Of a DNA stretch of 64,000 bases, positions 36,853-45,487 are shown piece by piece. Positions within the stretch are counted from its first letter, which is position 1; the number at the start of each line of letters is the position of its first letter. This DNA comes from Sphingobacterium thalpophilum (lineage in GTDB: Bacteria; Bacteroidota; Bacteroidia; Sphingobacteriales; Sphingobacteriaceae): the NCBI RefSeq assembly GCF_038396785.1, contig NZ_CP151087.1, forward strand, positions 1,860,001-1,924,000, read 5' to 3'. Under the pieces are notes generated by a model. That model made no database searches, was not told where the DNA came from, and worked only from the letters and a program-made list of their open reading frames with translations. The translations under genes and the position numbers were made by a program.

Positions 36853-37269
36853 TTATTGATTTTGAGCAGTTATACTGACGATAGATTCGCGAATAGTTGT
36901 CGCAATCTGATGAAGTTCGTCCTCTGCCAAGCTCAATTTAGGTCCAGCAAAGTTTAAATCACTAATTTTATTAATCGGCACCAAATGTATATGTGCGTGC
37001 GCCACCTCCAAACCAACTACCGCTACACCGACTTTTACACAGGGAATTACCTTTTTAATGCCTTGAGCAACAATCTTAGCAAACACCCAAAGTGCCATAT
37101 ATTCATCATCTTCTATATCAAAAATGTAATCGGTCTCTTTCTTAGGGATCACAAGAACGTGCCCCTTAGCCAATGGACTGATATCCAAAAAAGCTAGAAA
37201 ATCATTACTTTCTGCAACTTTGTAAGCTGGGATCTCGCCAGCAACGATTTTTGAAAAAATTGTCGACAT
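36853..37269 (-). CDS. HIT family nucleotide-binding protein, 138 aa
   Basis: Histidine-triad hydrolase-like protein; HAHIHLVP near residue 100 is the HxHxHxx motif, and the N-terminus (TIFSKIVAGEIPAYKV) is typical of the HINT branch, which cleaves AMP-N linkages. The exact substrate is unknown. It stands alone between the DedA gene and the greA terminator. Confidence 0.94.
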   Translation of the reverse strand: MSTIFSKIVAGEIPAYKVAESNDFLAFLDISPLAKGHVLVIPKKETDYIFDIEDDEYMALWVFAKIVAQGIKKVIPCVKVGVAVVGLEVAHAHIHLVPINKISDLNFAGPKLSLAEDELHQIATTIRESIVSITAQNQ

Positions 37270-37419
37270 ATTATTCTAATCTTGGAATAAATCTTTTAAA
37301 CAATAATCAGCAAACAACAGACTTTAAATTGCAAAGCCTCTGGTATGTCAGCAATTAAAGATTTGATTACCGATTTTTTCATACCCTGTTTTTGTACTGT
37401 CCAACAAATATAAACAAAA

Positions 37420-37447
37420 AAGGTCGCGATTGCTATATCACGACCTT
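37420..37447 (-). terminator. Terminator downstream of greA
   Basis: AAGGTCG (37420-37426) pairs with CGACCTT (37441-37447), with partial inner pairing; on the minus strand a T-run (TTTTTGTTTA) follows. About 60 bp after the greA stop. Confidence 0.7.
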
Positions 37448-37508
37448 CTTAATATAAAGTTAATTTGTGGATGTGCGGTTATGGCATACCGCACATAACC
37501 GACATATA

Positions 37509-37982
37509 TTATCTTGAAATCTCTACGATCTCGAATTCAATTTTACCGGCAGGCACTTCAATAACAGCTGTATCACCTTTCGATTTTCCCAACAACCCCT
37601 GGGCAATAGGAGATTTAACTGAAATCTTGCCCGACTTCAAATCTGCTTCTGACTCCGCCACCAATTGATACGTCATTTCAGCACCATTCTTTTTGTTCTT
37701 GATCTTAACAATCGATAAGGCCAAAACTTTAGATGTATCCAATTTAGACTCATCAATTAAACGTGCTGTCGCCAATGTATTCTCCAAATTGGCAATTTTA
37801 GCTTCGTGAAGCCCCTGAGCTTCTTTAGCAGCATCATACTCTGCATTTTCTGACAAATCTCCTTTGTCTCTAGCCTCTGCAATAGCATTGGCAATTTTAG
37901 ACCTTCCTTCCGTCTTCAGATAAGCCAATTCTTCTTTAAGCTTACGCAATCCTTCTTCCGTAAAATAAGTTACTTCTGCCAT
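37509..37982 (-). CDS. greA: Transcription elongation factor GreA
   Basis: Rescues backtracked RNA polymerase by stimulating transcript cleavage. The N-terminal coiled coil carries the acidic tip in GDLSENAEYDAAKEAQG, and the C-terminal FKBP-like domain includes SPIAQGLLGKSKGD. Length 157 aa is standard. Flanked by terminators on both sides, so monocistronic. Confidence 0.96.
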   Translation of the reverse strand: MAEVTYFTEEGLRKLKEELAYLKTEGRSKIANAIAEARDKGDLSENAEYDAAKEAQGLHEAKIANLENTLATARLIDESKLDTSKVLALSIVKIKNKKNGAEMTYQLVAESEADLKSGKISVKSPIAQGLLGKSKGDTAVIEVPAGKIEFEIVEISR

Positions 37983-38024
37983 AATTTTATCTTTTTTCTT
38001 ATTTTCTACATTTTAAAAAAGAAA

Positions 38025-38061
38025 CAAGACCATATTTCCCTCGTCAGGAAACATGGTCTTG
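38025..38061 (-). terminator. Terminator of the S9-homologue/kinase/regulator operon
   Basis: Fifteen-base arms (38025-38039 and 38047-38061; one mismatch) with a 7-nt loop, followed on the minus strand by TTTCTTTTTT. It lies about 65 bp after the response regulator stop. Confidence 0.8.
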
Positions 38062-38125
38062 CTTTGAATCTATACGAAGATAATAATTGTTTTCAACAAA
38101 ACAAATTCTTACCCGTTAAATAAAA

Positions 38126-38824
38126 TTAAATCTCTTCCTCATCAACAAATTTATACCCCAGCCCCCGAACTGTTTGTAAATAATGTGGCTTATCTGGATT
38201 TGTTTCGATCTTTTTCCTTAAACGAACCACATGCATATCCAACGTACGTGTGTTGACATTTGAGCTATACCCCCAAACAACCTCCATTAACTCCTCGCGT
38301 GTAATCTCCCGGCCTAGGTTTTGTAAAAAATGAAGCAAAATTCGGTTTTCCAAAATGGTCAACTCAACTTTCCTCCCGTCACGTATTAAGGAATGAATAT
38401 TCGGATGATGTTCCGTTTGGCCAAATTTATATACTTCGGGACTGTTCTTCGGTAAGAAAAATTTCACCTTATTATCGATCATAGCAATAAGCACATCCAT
38501 GTTAAATGGCTTACTAATGTAATCAGTCACACCAAAGCTATAGGCTTCAATTTTGTCCACATCTTGAGATTTCGCTGTCATCATGATAATGATGTTCTCA
38601 AACCCGGCTTTACGGACATCTTCACAGATTTCGTTACCTTCTTTTCCTGGAAGCATCCAATCCAACAAAACCACATCGGGTCTCTTTTCCAAGATCAAAC
38701 TTTCCGCTTCATTCCCATTTCCACTTTGAATGACCTGATAGCCTTCGGATTCCAATCGATGTTTTACCAAGAACCGTAAGTTCTCATCATCTTCAATAAC
38801 AGCAACAGTGATGTCTTTATTCAT
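38126..38824 (-). CDS. OmpR-type response regulator, 232 aa
   Basis: Receiver domain (1-120) with the acidic pocket IEDDE, phospho-acceptor Asp in VVLLDWMLPG, and Lys in YISKPF; C-terminal winged helix (about 135-228) with TLDMHVVRLRKKI and VRGLGYKF. It acts on promoter DNA. It starts 15 bp after the histidine kinase, its evident partner. OmpR-type regulators bind direct repeats spaced about 11 bp. Confidence 0.95.
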   Translation of the reverse strand: MNKDITVAVIEDDENLRFLVKHRLESEGYQVIQSGNGNEAESLILEKRPDVVLLDWMLPGKEGNEICEDVRKAGFENIIIMMTAKSQDVDKIEAYSFGVTDYISKPFNMDVLIAMIDNKVKFFLPKNSPEVYKFGQTEHHPNIHSLIRDGRKVELTILENRILLHFLQNLGREITREELMEVVWGYSSNVNTRTLDMHVVRLRKKIETNPDKPHYLQTVRGLGYKFVDEEEI

Positions 38825-38839
38825 ATTTAAATTTATTTT

Positions 38840-40498
38840 TTAAACCGGAAATACCAAGGTGAAGGTGGTCCCCTGTCCCAATTGACTTTTTACTGTAATA
38901 TCACCGCCTATAAATTCGGTAATCTCTTTACAGAAAGCCAAGCCCAAACCGATACTTCCTTGCTGATTATATTGACTTTTTATTCTATAAAACTTTTTGA
39001 AGATGTTGTTAAACTCTGCCTTCTCAATACCTATTCCTTCATCCTTAAAAGTGATAACAAAATTCTTCTTGTTTTGTTGTATCGCAATATCTAAGATTTT
39101 ATGCCCCGCTTTCGAATATTTATAGGCATTATCAATCATATTTTGAAACACGCTACTCAATAGTACCGGATCTGCAAGCATTGATGTCCTTACATCAATT
39201 TTTGTGCTAATCTTGAAATCCGCATACTTTATTCTTGACGAAGCGACTAGATTTTCGGTAAATTCCTCCAAATCAACTTCTTCTTTATTTAATTTTATGG
39301 TTTTATTTTCGATCTGACTAAAAGACAACAGCTTATTCATCAAGTTATTTAATCGGTCCGCCTCCTGATCTAATATATTTCCATACATTTTCCGTTCTTC
39401 ATCAGAGAGTACCTGTGCACTCTTAATATTATTGCCAGCAATTTTAATAACACTCACAGGCGTCTTAAACTCGTGGGTAAGATTATTGATGAAATCGTAC
39501 TGCAATTTAAAAAGTCTTCCGTTAATTTCTAAATTTCTATAAATTAAATATAATATTGCAATCAAAATAATATAAATCAGAGATACCCCACCCAATACCG
39601 GCCAAAAACTACGGTTTATCTCTTTTGACAGAAAACTTTTACTCGATCTAAAAAGAAGTTTGTAGTCAGCTAACGCTCCAGGTAACGGCATCTCGGTTGA
39701 AATTTCGTCATTTTCAGATGTAATCGGAGCACCAACCAGTGGGACTATTTCGACTTTCTCATAAAGATTTGAATAACTATTTTTTACTTCCAGATACATT
39801 GGGTCAATCTGAAAATTGAACATATCCTGTTCATATCCGACAGTATGATCCAAATTGCCTTCCATGATGGACTTATAGACAATTAAGTCATTGACCCTCG
39901 GAATATTCAAGTAGGTAATCTGTCCGGGTCTTATCGTATAAAAAACCTTCAGGATATCCTTATCAGAAAGCTTGGCATTCGGTTGCAATTTATCGATATA
40001 AGTTGCCAGCTTGACGCCAATATTATTAATTTCCTCAGAATGCAGGCCCATCTGCCCACGGTCTCGAATCGTATTCTTATTCAGCCCGGATCGGGAAACG
40101 GTAAAAATGGTTATGGTCTTCGGTTGAATTCTAAGATTATTAACAATAAAACCATAGTTCAAGTTATGATCATTATTAAATTGCAAATCAAAAAAACCGA
40201 TTTCCCGAACAAAAGGATATGAACTTAATATACTATACGCATATTTCCCCGCCTGCACTGAATCCAAAAAACCCTGATAAAAAGAAACTTCAGGAATTCT
40301 ATTTTGAAAAAAATCGTTGAAAGGGATTAAGGTTTGATCAAATATTTCTGATTTCCGGTTAGTGAATTCATTTTTTATATGCGATTCTGTATAATTACGG
40401 GAAAGAAAAAGGGCAAAAATGTACAGACCACTAATCACGATGAAAAACATCAACAATAGGCCGTAGTTTTTTCGATAGCTATATTTCTCTGCTTTCAT
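38840..40498 (-). CDS. Membrane histidine kinase, 552 aa
   Basis: Sensor kinase. TM1 at about 15-33, a periplasmic domain of about 270 residues that I do not recognise, TM2 at about 303-323 (LIYIILIAILYLIY), then HisKA with H-box NLTHEFKTPVSVIK and HATPase with N-box DNAYKYS, G1 FKDEGIGIE and G2 GSIGLGLAFCKEI. All catalytic motifs are intact. It lies 13 bp after the S9-peptidase homologue and 15 bp before the response regulator, so the three are probably one operon; the exported S9 homologue could feed a signal to the large periplasmic domain. Confidence 0.95.
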   Translation of the reverse strand: MKAEKYSYRKNYGLLLMFFIVISGLYIFALFLSRNYTESHIKNEFTNRKSEIFDQTLIPFNDFFQNRIPEVSFYQGFLDSVQAGKYAYSILSSYPFVREIGFFDLQFNNDHNLNYGFIVNNLRIQPKTITIFTVSRSGLNKNTIRDRGQMGLHSEEINNIGVKLATYIDKLQPNAKLSDKDILKVFYTIRPGQITYLNIPRVNDLIVYKSIMEGNLDHTVGYEQDMFNFQIDPMYLEVKNSYSNLYEKVEIVPLVGAPITSENDEISTEMPLPGALADYKLLFRSSKSFLSKEINRSFWPVLGGVSLIYIILIAILYLIYRNLEINGRLFKLQYDFINNLTHEFKTPVSVIKIAGNNIKSAQVLSDEERKMYGNILDQEADRLNNLMNKLLSFSQIENKTIKLNKEEVDLEEFTENLVASSRIKYADFKISTKIDVRTSMLADPVLLSSVFQNMIDNAYKYSKAGHKILDIAIQQNKKNFVITFKDEGIGIEKAEFNNIFKKFYRIKSQYNQQGSIGLGLAFCKEITEFIGGDITVKSQLGQGTTFTLVFPV

Positions 40499-40511
40499 AG
40501 TCTCCCCGCCT

Positions 40512-42398
40512 TTAGTCTATAAGATATTTCGCCAAAAATCGCTCCAGCTCATTATAGTAACCAAAGACATTCTCATCCCGTTTAAAAGTTCTATCTTCAT
40601 CCTCTTTCAGGATGTATTGCACAGGAACATTATTATTCTTTAATTTCTGCACAAATTGATTTGCATCTGTTACCGAACTAAACCGATCCTTTCCTCCCTG
40701 TACCAATAGCACCGGTATCTTTACTTTATCCGAATGAAATACAGGTGAAATATTTTTAAATAGCTCAGCCTCCCGAATCGGATTCCCAACTACTTGATAC
40801 ATTTTCTGCACATACGATTTAAAATATGGCGGTATATCTCTAAAGTAAGTGAACAGATTGGTATAGCCGGAATAAGACACGGCACATTTATAAAGATCAG
40901 AATTAAAACAAGCAGCGTGTAGCGCCGAATAGCCTCCGAAACCTTTCCCTACAATAGCGACACGTTCCCGATCAGCAATTCCTTCTTTAATCAACCATTT
41001 TACTCCATCAGTAATATCATCCTGAATCTTCCCGCCCCATTCCTTAAATCCCGCAGTCCAAAACTTCTTACCAAAACCGGTCGATCCCCTATAGTTCATC
41101 TGAAAAACCAAATAACCCCTGTTCGCCAAAAACTGCGCTTCGTTATCGAATCCCCAAACCTCCCGTCCGTTAGGTCCATCATGGGGCAATACAACCATAG
41201 GCAGATTTTTGCGATTGGAATGAATGGGATAAGTTAAATAACCCGAAATCTGAATGCCATCTCTCGCCGTATAAGTGATATACTCATTTGGAGAAAGTTC
41301 TTTGTCTTTTAGATCGGAATTATTATCTGTTAGCTTCGTTAATTTTTGAGTCGAAAAATCATAGAAATAAATCCCGCCCGGGTTTACGTCCGTATAGGTT
41401 TTGATAATGACCTTGTTCCCCGAAATATCAGTATTCAATACCTGAAACTCAAAGCCATCAATCTGCTTCGACAATTGATCATATTTCTTTTTGGTAGCCT
41501 CATCAAAAAAATGTCTGTTCTGTCTTGATGTGCTATAATTGACAAATAACAGCTTATTCTGTTCAGTGAAATACCCCCCAGGGCTCACGTCAACATCTTT
41601 ATGACTATATAGCTCGCCCAGCTCTTTTTGGTTTACTAAATCATAACTTACCAAGGCCAGTTTATCCCTGTCTATATTGGATAAAGCATAAATGATGGCA
41701 TTTGAACTATCCTTATAACCCAGTGGAGTAAAACTACTTTCAACATCACATCGTATAATCTCTTTAAATGGTTCTTTTTCTGAACTTCTATAGAGCACAG
41801 ATTGCTGTACAGAATCGTTGGCCACAGCCAATCGTACCTGCCCATCATTAGATACAACCCAGGAGCTCATATTTCCCGGATTCTGTAAAACCAATTCCCG
41901 AGGCCTCCCGTCTAAATAGATACGATAAAGGTCAAAAAAAGAAGAGTCTCTATCGTTGATTCCCGCTATAAAACTATCACCTCCGGTCGCCATAGCATGA
42001 ATCCATCGAAACCGACCTCGTACCGGTTTAATCAATGTCCAAATCTTTTCTGTGTTGATGTCCACAGCATATAAACGTAAACTGTCCTGCGAAGATTGTT
42101 CCGTCAAAAAGGAAATTTTTGAATCATTGTTCCAAGCGAAGGATTTTACATTAATATCATTTTGATAAGTAAGCTGTTTGGAACTATCCTTATTGATCAA
42201 ATCTATTAAATAGATATTTTTGCAATGATTATCTAAGCCAATGTAAGCGATAAATCGACCATTTGGAGAAATCTTAAAATTTGATTTTTCAGGTGTAGAA
42301 AAAAATTGATTTATTGGAATAAGATCAACACTATGTCGTTGACACCCCAACATGATCATGGCAGAAAAAAACAAACCTATCCAAAATTTCATCCTCAT
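40512..42398 (-). CDS. S9 peptidase homologue lipoprotein lacking Ser and His (pseudo-peptidase), 628 aa
   Basis: Exported lipoprotein (lipobox MLGC) with an N-terminal WD/DPP-like beta-propeller (about 25-350) and a C-terminal alpha/beta-hydrolase domain (about 380-628) as in prolyl oligopeptidase relatives. The nucleophile elbow, normally GxSxGG, reads GKGFGG, so Gly486 takes the place of Ser. Asp571 (QGGKDRF) is in place. Exactly 32 residues later, the spacing seen in DPP-IV, Arg603 (EDEDRTFKRDEN) replaces the His of the usual EGHxF. Catalysis by the classical triad is therefore not expected. It is the first gene of an operon with the histidine kinase and response regulator, suggesting a binding or sensing role (inference). 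Confidence 0.9.
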   Translation of the reverse strand: MRMKFWIGLFFSAMIMLGCQRHSVDLIPINQFFSTPEKSNFKISPNGRFIAYIGLDNHCKNIYLIDLINKDSSKQLTYQNDINVKSFAWNNDSKISFLTEQSSQDSLRLYAVDINTEKIWTLIKPVRGRFRWIHAMATGGDSFIAGINDRDSSFFDLYRIYLDGRPRELVLQNPGNMSSWVVSNDGQVRLAVANDSVQQSVLYRSSEKEPFKEIIRCDVESSFTPLGYKDSSNAIIYALSNIDRDKLALVSYDLVNQKELGELYSHKDVDVSPGGYFTEQNKLLFVNYSTSRQNRHFFDEATKKKYDQLSKQIDGFEFQVLNTDISGNKVIIKTYTDVNPGGIYFYDFSTQKLTKLTDNNSDLKDKELSPNEYITYTARDGIQISGYLTYPIHSNRKNLPMVVLPHDGPNGREVWGFDNEAQFLANRGYLVFQMNYRGSTGFGKKFWTAGFKEWGGKIQDDITDGVKWLIKEGIADRERVAIVGKGFGGYSALHAACFNSDLYKCAVSYSGYTNLFTYFRDIPPYFKSYVQKMYQVVGNPIREAELFKNISPVFHSDKVKIPVLLVQGGKDRFSSVTDANQFVQKLKNNNVPVQYILKEDEDRTFKRDENVFGYYNELERFLAKYLID

Positions 42399-42558
42399 AA
42401 TCCCAAATACATCCTTATCATTTATTCCAAATATTGCAATTAAATACGGAATTGCATGAAATGCAACCTTATTTTTACAAGATATAGTAATTAAATGTAA
42501 TATTCAAACTTATCTCGGTTCTGTCCTTTAGAATCTTTTTTATCGCAGAAAAATAGCG

Positions 42559-42566
42559 TATTTTTG
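42559..42566 (+). promoter_or_regulatory. -7 box (TATTTTTG) 3 nt before a start codon
   Basis: Perfect TAnnTTTG match at 42559-42566; the ATG of the DUF4286 gene follows at 42570. Transcription would start at or next to the start codon. Confidence 0.5.
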
Positions 42567-42569
42567 CAT

Positions 42570-42860
42570 ATGTTTTTATACAATGTCTCCGTTATAGCAG
42601 AAGAAACAATCCATCAAGAGGTCGTTTCATGGATTCAGGATAATATCGTGCAATCCCAAAAATTTCAAGTGCATTTTCTGGAAATGCTCCAGTCTCCACA
42701 CGAAGGTATGACCTACTGCATTCAGGTTATACTCCCTACAGAAGACCATATAGCAGATTTTCAGCAACTACATCTAATCCCATTACAACAACTCATTTCG
42801 GACGTATATAAAGACAAGGTGTTCCTTTTCGACAGTACCATGAAGTATCTAAAAAAATAA
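42570..42860 (+). CDS. DUF4286 family protein, 96 aa
   Basis: Short cytoplasmic protein: MFLYNVSVIAEETIHQEVVS and the general ferredoxin-like alpha/beta pattern identify DUF4286, a Bacteroidota family of unknown function. A TTG at 42564 is in frame, but the ATG at 42570 is the expected start and lies just after a TAnnTTTG box, so the mRNA may be leaderless. Confidence 0.88.
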   Translation: MFLYNVSVIAEETIHQEVVSWIQDNIVQSQKFQVHFLEMLQSPHEGMTYCIQVILPTEDHIADFQQLHLIPLQQLISDVYKDKVFLFDSTMKYLKK

Positions 42861-42889
42861 AAGAGCTCTTTGGAGCTCTTTTATTTTTT
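42852..42889. terminator. Bidirectional terminator
   Basis: Stem AAAAGAGCTC (42859-42868) / GAGCTCTTTT (42873-42882) with a 4-nt loop, extended by A-runs and T-runs on both sides. It overlaps the stop of the DUF4286 gene and faces the convergent DUF983 gene. Confidence 0.85.
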
Positions 42890-43333
42890 TATCTCATTAA
42901 TACCGTTACTATCTTCTTCAAGATTCATATTATTCTTTTCACCTATCTCTGCCGCCAATTCATAGCGCGGATCATAACTGATTTTTGGCGTTAAAAAATG
43001 AAGTAAAATCAAACGGGCATATCTAAAATTAAAAGGTGCGAAGACCAAAATGGTTAAAGCTAGACCAATCAGATAAGACCAAGGAGACTCGCTTCCTGTC
43101 AAAATTGCGATAGCAACAGATACAGTAACAATCTCAGCGACAGACAAAGCATAACTCACATACATGGCAGCATAGAAATACCCCGGCTCAACCTCGTACT
43201 TGACACCACAATAAGGGCAAGTATCATTCATATGCTGCTTATGTAAACTGTATACCTTTCCTACAAATACATTACCAATATGACACTTCGGACATTTGGA
43301 ATGTATCATTGCATGGAATTTGGATGTGGGCAT
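42881..43333 (-). CDS. DUF983 membrane protein, 150 aa
   Basis: Two N-terminal zinc-ribbon CxxC pairs (CPKCHIGNVF and CPYCGVKYEV), followed by YFYAAMYVSYALSVA and two TMs (about 55-80 and 85-105), fit DUF983. The family is found near cytochrome oxidase or membrane assembly genes, with no defined function. It starts 7 bp after the small membrane protein gene and is probably cotranscribed with it. Confidence 0.85.
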   Translation of the reverse strand: MPTSKFHAMIHSKCPKCHIGNVFVGKVYSLHKQHMNDTCPYCGVKYEVEPGYFYAAMYVSYALSVAEIVTVSVAIAILTGSESPWSYLIGLALTILVFAPFNFRYARLILLHFLTPKISYDPRYELAAEIGEKNNMNLEEDSNGINEIKK

Positions 43334-43340
43334 TAATAAT

Positions 43341-43604
43341 CTATTTTATTTCGTTTAAAAATTTCTTTGTTACGGGGTTCTTCTTGCGGTATTTTTTATA
43401 CCATAAATAACCAAGGCCCGCCGCGGCTAGATAAGGTATTACCAATAGAAACAAAATACCGTCATTCAGACCTCTTCCTTGCATATTTCCTTCCTTCGTA
43501 GAATTCTCAGCGTTCAATGTACACATCGCACACTGTCCGTACGAAACAGAAACAGCCGAGCAGCTTAAGGTAAATATTAGGAGTAAATATTTAAACCATT
43601 TCAT
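43341..43604 (-). CDS. Small exported/membrane protein, 87 aa
   Basis: A cleavable signal (MKWFKYLLLIFTLSCSAV, cleaved about SYGQ) is followed by QCAMC, a conserved CxxC motif, and one TM (LFLLVIPYLAAAGLGYLW) with a basic cytoplasmic tail. I recognise the type from Bacteroidota, where it is uncharacterised. The ATG lies 4 nt downstream of a perfect TACCTTTG box. Confidence 0.75.
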   Translation of the reverse strand: MKWFKYLLLIFTLSCSAVSVSYGQCAMCTLNAENSTKEGNMQGRGLNDGILFLLVIPYLAAAGLGYLWYKKYRKKNPVTKKFLNEIK

Positions 43605-43608
43605 AGCA

Positions 43609-43616
43609 CAAAGGTA
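43609..43616 (-). promoter_or_regulatory. -7 box (TACCTTTG) 4 nt before a start codon
   Basis: Perfect TAnnTTTG match on the minus strand; a TTTG lies 24 nt further upstream, slightly beyond the usual 17-23 nt. The ATG at 43604 follows after 4 nt. Confidence 0.55.
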
Positions 43617-43631
43617 CTGAAATTTTAACGA

Positions 43632-44333
43632 TTAACGTGCCAAAGATTCAAATTTATCCCAGAAGCCATCTTTCGGCAAAGAAGCGATCAATTCCATCTT
43701 ATCCTTTTTTATTGGATGCGTAAAGGCCAATGAACGGGAATGTAAACAAATACTGCCCAAAGAACTGCCTCTTGGATACCCATACTTATTATCACCAACA
43801 ATAGGACAACCCATCGCTGCAAGTTGCGCGCGAATCTGATGGGTACGACCTGTTAAAGGTTCTACGCGCAGCAAATAGAATCCATTCAACTCACCCACCA
43901 ATGTATAATCCAGCTCGGCATAACTTCCGCCTTTCACCTCGCGTGGAAAGGCCTTTGTTACCCTTGTTTGTCTATTCCGAACCAACCAATTGATCAGTTT
44001 CCCCTCAGTTTTTCGCGGACGCTGTCTGACTATTGCCAAATAGGTCTTTTTCACATGTCTATCCTGAAAAAATTTATTCATTCGCTCTAGCGCCTTACTT
44101 GTTTTGGCGAACAAAATCATACCACTAACAGGCCTATCTAATCGATGAATAACACCGACAAATGCTTCATTTGGCTTATCATATTTCTTTTTCAAATATA
44201 CTTTCACCATATCTTCTAAAGATAGGTCTCCTGTTTCATCCACCTGCACAATATCCCCCGCTTTCTTATTTATAGCGATGAGATGATTATCTTCGTAAAT
44301 GACGTCTTTATCGGTTATTTCGCTGTGATTCAT
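43632..44333 (-). CDS. RluA-family pseudouridine synthase, 233 aa
   Basis: Converts uridine to pseudouridine in structural [19 protein letters not shown] carries the catalytic Asp; [20 protein letters not shown] and [10 protein letters not shown] are typical of the family. No S4 domain is present. The frame opens at 44372, but the ATG at 44333 ([10 protein letters not shown]) gives the normal N-terminus. The exact RNA target is unknown. Confidence 0.92.
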   Translation of the reverse strand: MNHSEITDKDVIYEDNHLIAINKKAGDIVQVDETGDLSLEDMVKVYLKKKYDKPNEAFVGVIHRLDRPVSGMILFAKTSKALERMNKFFQDRHVKKTYLAIVRQRPRKTEGKLINWLVRNRQTRVTKAFPREVKGGSYAELDYTLVGELNGFYLLRVEPLTGRTHQIRAQLAAMGCPIVGDNKYGYPRGSSLGSICLHSRSLAFTHPIKKDKMELIASLPKDGFWDKFESLAR

Positions 44334-44424
44334 TTCTTTCAAATCTAAAAGGGGTATCCAAATGCTATACAATACTTAAAGTTTGTTGACTTGGCTCCCC
44401 ACAATTATGGTATTATTTATTAAA

Positions 44425-44452
44425 AAAGGCCCTACGCAAGCGTACAGCCTTT
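44425..44452 (-). terminator. Terminator of the Mla-like operon
   Basis: AAAGGC...TACGC-AA-GCGTA...GCCTTT hairpin between 44425 and 44452; on the minus strand it is followed by TTTTTAATAAAT. It lies about 25 bp after the MlaD-like stop. Confidence 0.7.
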
Positions 44453-44477
44453 CCTTATGCTCTTTTTTTAACACAAC

Positions 44478-45482
44478 TTATTTTGCAGTGTCCGCTTTAA
44501 GCAATTCAGCTTTTTTCGCGTCCTCCTTCATCTTCTTTTTAAAGAAACCACGCAGCAAGAAATTATGCTGTAGCGCTTCCATATTCTCGTCCAGTTTGGA
44601 TGTGCTCGAATTTAAATTATTGATTGCCGATTTAATTTGATTTGCCGATGCCGGATCATTCAATAACACACCCACCGCATTATCTTTATCATTCAATCGA
44701 CTTGAAGCATTATTCAAATTGTTTATCAATGCATTTGCTGTCTGAGAAACTCCTTGCAACTGCGCTGCAGACTGACGCAGGTTAGAGAATATAGCTGTAT
44801 CAGTCGTTAAATCATGAATCAAGCCCTTATTGCTGTTTAAAGAGTTTGTCAAGGTAACCAAATTAGCAGATGCTTTGTTCGCATTATTCATTGCAGCACT
44901 GATTGACAATAACGTAGCACGCAATGTGTTAACCATAGAAGTATCGGTCAACATCGCTCCAACCATTCCTTTTCCGTCCGCCAATCCACGTGATATTTCT
45001 ACAAAGTCAGTAGTAATCTTTGCTAAGTTTTCATTATTTACCTGCAATGTTTCCATCATTGCTTCCATGTCCGCAGTCTTCGCCGAACGCAAGAAATCAC
45101 CTGTCTCCACTGTTGGCGCATTTTGCGACCCTCCAGAAATCACTACGATCTTATTACCAATCAAACCGTCCGAGCCCAATTTTGTTACAGCATCTTTACG
45201 AATATATTCAGCAGATTTCTCCTCGATTGTCAATACCACCTCAACATCCTGCACGCTTTTAAAATGTATATTCTTAATGATCCCTACCTTAACCCCAGAA
45301 AACCACACATTACTCCCCACTTTCAATCCAGCGACATCGGGAAATGAAGTCGTAATTTCGATATTTCTAGTAAATTTCTTTTGCTGGCTACCCAAAATAA
45401 AAATACCCGCTAAAAGAATCAATACGCCTAAAAAAACAAAAATACCGACAATGATTGCTCTTTTATTTTCTGCCTTACTCAT
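44478..45482 (-). CDS. MlaD-like (MCE domain) protein, 334 aa
   Basis: Inner-membrane-anchored periplasmic lipid-binding protein. One TM near the N-terminus (residues about 9-29), then a single MCE domain (about 38-120; ITTSFPDVAGLKVGSNVWFS). The C-terminal half is long and helical, rich in Asn, Ala and Ser, as in the extended MCE proteins that bridge the periplasm. Third gene of the E-F-D operon, 5 bp after the ATPase. Confidence 0.93.
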   Translation of the reverse strand: MSKAENKRAIIVGIFVFLGVLILLAGIFILGSQQKKFTRNIEITTSFPDVAGLKVGSNVWFSGVKVGIIKNIHFKSVQDVEVVLTIEEKSAEYIRKDAVTKLGSDGLIGNKIVVISGGSQNAPTVETGDFLRSAKTADMEAMMETLQVNNENLAKITTDFVEISRGLADGKGMVGAMLTDTSMVNTLRATLLSISAAMNNANKASANLVTLTNSLNSNKGLIHDLTTDTAIFSNLRQSAAQLQGVSQTANALINNLNNASSRLNDKDNAVGVLLNDPASANQIKSAINNLNSSTSKLDENMEALQHNFLLRGFFKKKMKEDAKKAELLKADTAK

Positions 45483-45487
45483 GTATA

